Origin: Styela clava
Taxonomy: Eukaryota > Chordata > Ascidiacea > Stolidobranchia > Styelidae
Direction of reading: 5' to 3'
DNA length: 64,000 bases
Assembly: GCF_964204865.1 (NCBI RefSeq)
Contig: NC_135258.1
Span: 16,793,001 to 16,857,000, forward strand
The position numbers and the translations under genes are program-made. Numbering within the stretch: position 1 is the first letter of the stretch; each line of letters opens with the position of its first letter. The notes under the pieces are model-generated. The model worked only from the letters and a program-made list of their open reading frames with translations. It was not told the DNA's origin and ran no database searches. Positions 61,601 through 64,000 of this stretch are shown here, in pieces.

Positions 61601-63030
61601 TGGTATTTAAACTAAATATTAAAATAAAGGTGTGGGGGCAGCGTGCCGGACGAAATCCGTCATTCGTCCGACACAACGACCGGGTGCAGTCATGGAATCC
61701 CGAACAAATATCTGCTTTGTACTTTACTAAGAAATTTTCCTTATGTTTCCCCTCGCGAGTAGCGAAGCAACCGTCCCCTGGATGGAAAAAGACAGAGAAT
61801 CACCCAACACCAGGGGGCGAAAATTTTGAACGGGATTTCACTGAGACTCACTATCGATCGCTCGTTTCAGTGTTTGTTCGCGGGATCGAGCAATTGCCTT
61901 TTTGTTTTGAGGCCAACTAAATTTAGCATTTTGCACACGATTTTTGAAAAGGTTGTCTATCTTCCATTCATGTTTGCCTTTAGCCTTAACCAATCACCCG
62001 AAACTTTATACGGAATAACAACTTCAATATGTCGAACAATTGGAACTGTTATCCAGACATTAAGGGATTAACAATTATAGTAAAAAAAACTCAACCGACT
62101 TTATAAAAGGCACTACAAGTCATATTGTAGGAGTCCAGAACTATGACATGCACAAAAGGATCCGCGTTGGATCTGTTTAGTACGAATGTACCAAGATGAC
62201 ACCATGGCCCAATCAAATGGACCTCTTTTAATATTTCAACAACTATTTTGTATGATGAGTGAAAATAAAGATCTAAAATAAGGAAAATTAATCTCGCAGT
62301 CTAATTTTGAAACATACCACAATACCTCCCACCTGAATTTTGACATTCATCGCAAACTTTACAAAGAAAATAAGCATTCACCATAATGTATATTTTGTAA
62401 TGTATGTGATGACAATCTGCAAACTTAATATCAATACTCAAAATGCATGTATTTTCACTATAAACTGAAATGGAGTTAAAAATCCGAGATTAGAAATTAA
62501 AGTACTAAACACATCTAATGTCTATATGCGATAACAACGTGTCAGTAAACCAGATTTAAAAGCATGGGATCAAAATATTTGGTACTAGATAGTAACACAT
62601 ATATACGAAATTATTGTTTTTAACGACAGAAAATATTTGTCAAGAAAAACACTTCGAAGAAGTATAATTAAATATACCTCAGCCCATTTACAGGGCATAG
62701 TAGTAAACAAAAATTTACCAACATTTGTAAGTACTAACTGACATCAAAACAAAACATGTTATGGGACTGCAACACACTGTAATTCTAGGTAATTTAATAA
62801 CTTGTGAAAGTGAATGAGATCTGACACAAAACAACTTTTCTATAGGATTTATTTAGTGATAAGTAAATCGGAATTTTGTTTTTTTATGGACCTTGCTGAC
62901 TTTGTAATACTTGCAATATTTGTAAAAGTGGTTATAATTAAGGTGCGGTACGTTCGAAATTATAAAGGGGTGTGTTTTATTAAGAACAATCTGAAGATAA
63001 CCTCAATTTCTCAATATACTAAGTGTTCCT
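58633..63030. other. Unassigned region after the oxygenase gene
   Basis: No gene recognised. It holds a diverged palindromic-family copy at about 59953-60035 (AACTCCAGAAGTATGTGCAC, GTCCAGGTTGTGCGAC), a TGACGTCA-core repeat copy at about 60360-60560, and a GC-richer stretch at 61620-61920 that is open on the plus strand but has no recognisable domain. Confidence 0.4.
60360..60560 (+). repeat. TGACGTCA-core repeat copy
   Basis: GCGAATACGGAACCGCCACA, CCATGACGTCATCGCACACC and ACGAATCCCATAGAACCCAC match the middle of the repeat at 48270-48545 in order. Confidence 0.55.
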
Positions 63031-63200
63031 AATGTCTGGAGACGATTATCATTCGCAAGCCATTTCTACAGAAAGATGGATTGCTATCAACTAAGAAGTA
63101 CACTCCACTGGGGAAAATGCATGCACCGCCGGTATTGCCGCTGATACTGCATGACAATCTTCGCCCTGAATTTGCATTACAGCTGAAGTATTCCGCGGAG
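63031..63200 (+). CDS. Possible exon of an unidentified gene at the right edge
   Basis: Open from just after a TAA, reading IIRKPFLQKDGLLSTKKYTP, LGKMHAPPVLPLILHDNLRP and EFALQLKYSAE, and ending at a good donor (GAG|GTACGT). No upstream acceptor is certain. The composition looks protein-like, but I recognise no family. Confidence 0.35.
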
Positions 63201-63478
63201 GTACGTACCTGAAATTGTTAAAAAGCATTATTGGACAAAAAATTTTTGTTATTGGTAAAAATCGCTTTTTCGCAACGAAATAACCAATCTATTTCAAATT
63301 TTTTTGTACTTTAGGATGTTTGCCACTAGAGAGGCATTACTTTAATTTTCATTGTATTTATTATGGCCCGATATTTTACTTAAAAATTTGCTGTGTTTAC
63401 ATATATTTCACACATATTAAACATTTATAACTCATGGGAACATTTTATTTCTTCACGCTCATCCACCTATCGTTTCAG

Positions 63479-63660
63479 CAAACCCGGCGCTCAGCTATAG
63501 ACTTAACGTTACCGATGCGCGAGTATTTACTTACTTGGACGATATTGTTTCGTCTGTTACCGTAGAAGTACACCCATTGATTTATTGCTGCAATGTTGAC
63601 GTACCAGGATGGAAATCTTCGGCCTGTTGCCCAGTGAAACTTGTAAATATCGACAGCTAA
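63479..63660 (+). CDS. Possible terminal exon of an unidentified gene
   Basis: Follows a clear acceptor (CGTTTCAG). With one carried-over base the frame is open for 59 codons to TAA: NPALSYRLNVTDARVFTYLD, VEVHPLIYCCNVDVPGWKSS, ACCPVKLVNIDS. The paired cysteines suggest a secreted or extracellular protein. The phase does not fit the donor at 63200 directly, so an intermediate exon or another partner is needed. Confidence 0.35.
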
Positions 63661-64000
63661 AAAGGTACATATGTATTCTTTTACTTTAATTTGTGAAATA
63701 ATTTATTTTCTAAGTGATCTCGGCTAAACACCACTTATCTTCTTAAGAAAGCTTCCGACGCTAAATCTTGCTGGTTTTTTAATCTAAGTTGAAGTATCAC
63801 AAAAATCATTGGTGATTGAAAAAAATCAATAGTGTTGTCTAGTTTGAACAATGAGTTGCTAACAATTAATAATGATCGAGTGTTCTGTATTACCTGGGTA
63901 TTACATTTGCTTCAAAATATTATAAAAATTGTCAATTATTCAAGTCTTACGTGTATTTGGAACGTAAAAGACCAAATTTGGAGTTGGCAATTGTAGGATA

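Noticed and set aside
61579..61920. 113-codon plus-strand frame in a GC-richer patch
   Set aside because: No recognisable domain or splice partners; the patch looks like a decayed element, but I cannot assign it.

Overview
This is animal nuclear DNA, AT-rich, with genes split by short-to-medium introns (clean GT..AG junctions, conserved reading phase) and many dispersed mobile elements. The gene content (an axonemal dynein heavy chain, a molybdenum cofactor sulfurase, an SLC22 transporter and a three-exon Zic zinc-finger factor with the vertebrate-type intron positions) fits a chordate or other deuterostome. Compactness, AT content and the divergent Zic flanks make an ascidian tunicate my best guess, but the species is an inference.

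Layout. 1-7.5 kb: minus-strand 5' part of an inner-arm dynein heavy chain gene (DNAH12-like, 12 exons placed; it runs off the left edge). 7.7-10.6 kb: a recent 1313-bp tandem duplication bounded by three copies of a tRNA-derived SINE. 11.0-13.5 kb: an intronless plus-strand MOCOS gene. 14-21.6 kb: a mobile-element block with a retroelement-like ORF, a 1.18-kb hAT-type element (8-bp target duplication) carrying a piggyBac-like insert, and a decayed minus-strand Helitron of the Helentron type (Rep/HUH, Pif1-like helicase, endonuclease-like tail). 22.0-30.5 kb: a complete 10-exon SLC22-type transporter on the minus strand (521 aa) whose introns hold a 2.28-kb hAT transposon with perfect ends, a mariner-type MITE and a hAT-type MITE; an orphan copy of its third exon lies at 33.4 kb. 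35.6-38.6 kb: the plus-strand Zic gene (three exons, 554 aa). 38.6-49 kb: gene-poor, with repeats and a few unidentifiable open stretches. 49-58.6 kb: an intact six-exon isopenicillin-N-synthase-like 2-oxoglutarate/Fe(II) oxygenase (324 aa) preceded by a broken partial duplicate with frameshifts and transposon insertions. 58.6-64 kb: mostly unassigned, with two exon-like stretches at the right edge.

The genes do not form a pathway or operon; this is an ordinary metazoan neighbourhood of unrelated genes. The most informative signals are the SINE-to-SINE recombination product with a chimeric middle SINE, the dead/intact oxygenase pair whose filled and empty sites define the ends of two unclassified elements, and the Helentron remnant. 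Exon boundaries were deduced by eye from splice motifs, reading phase and family resemblance; no searches were run.
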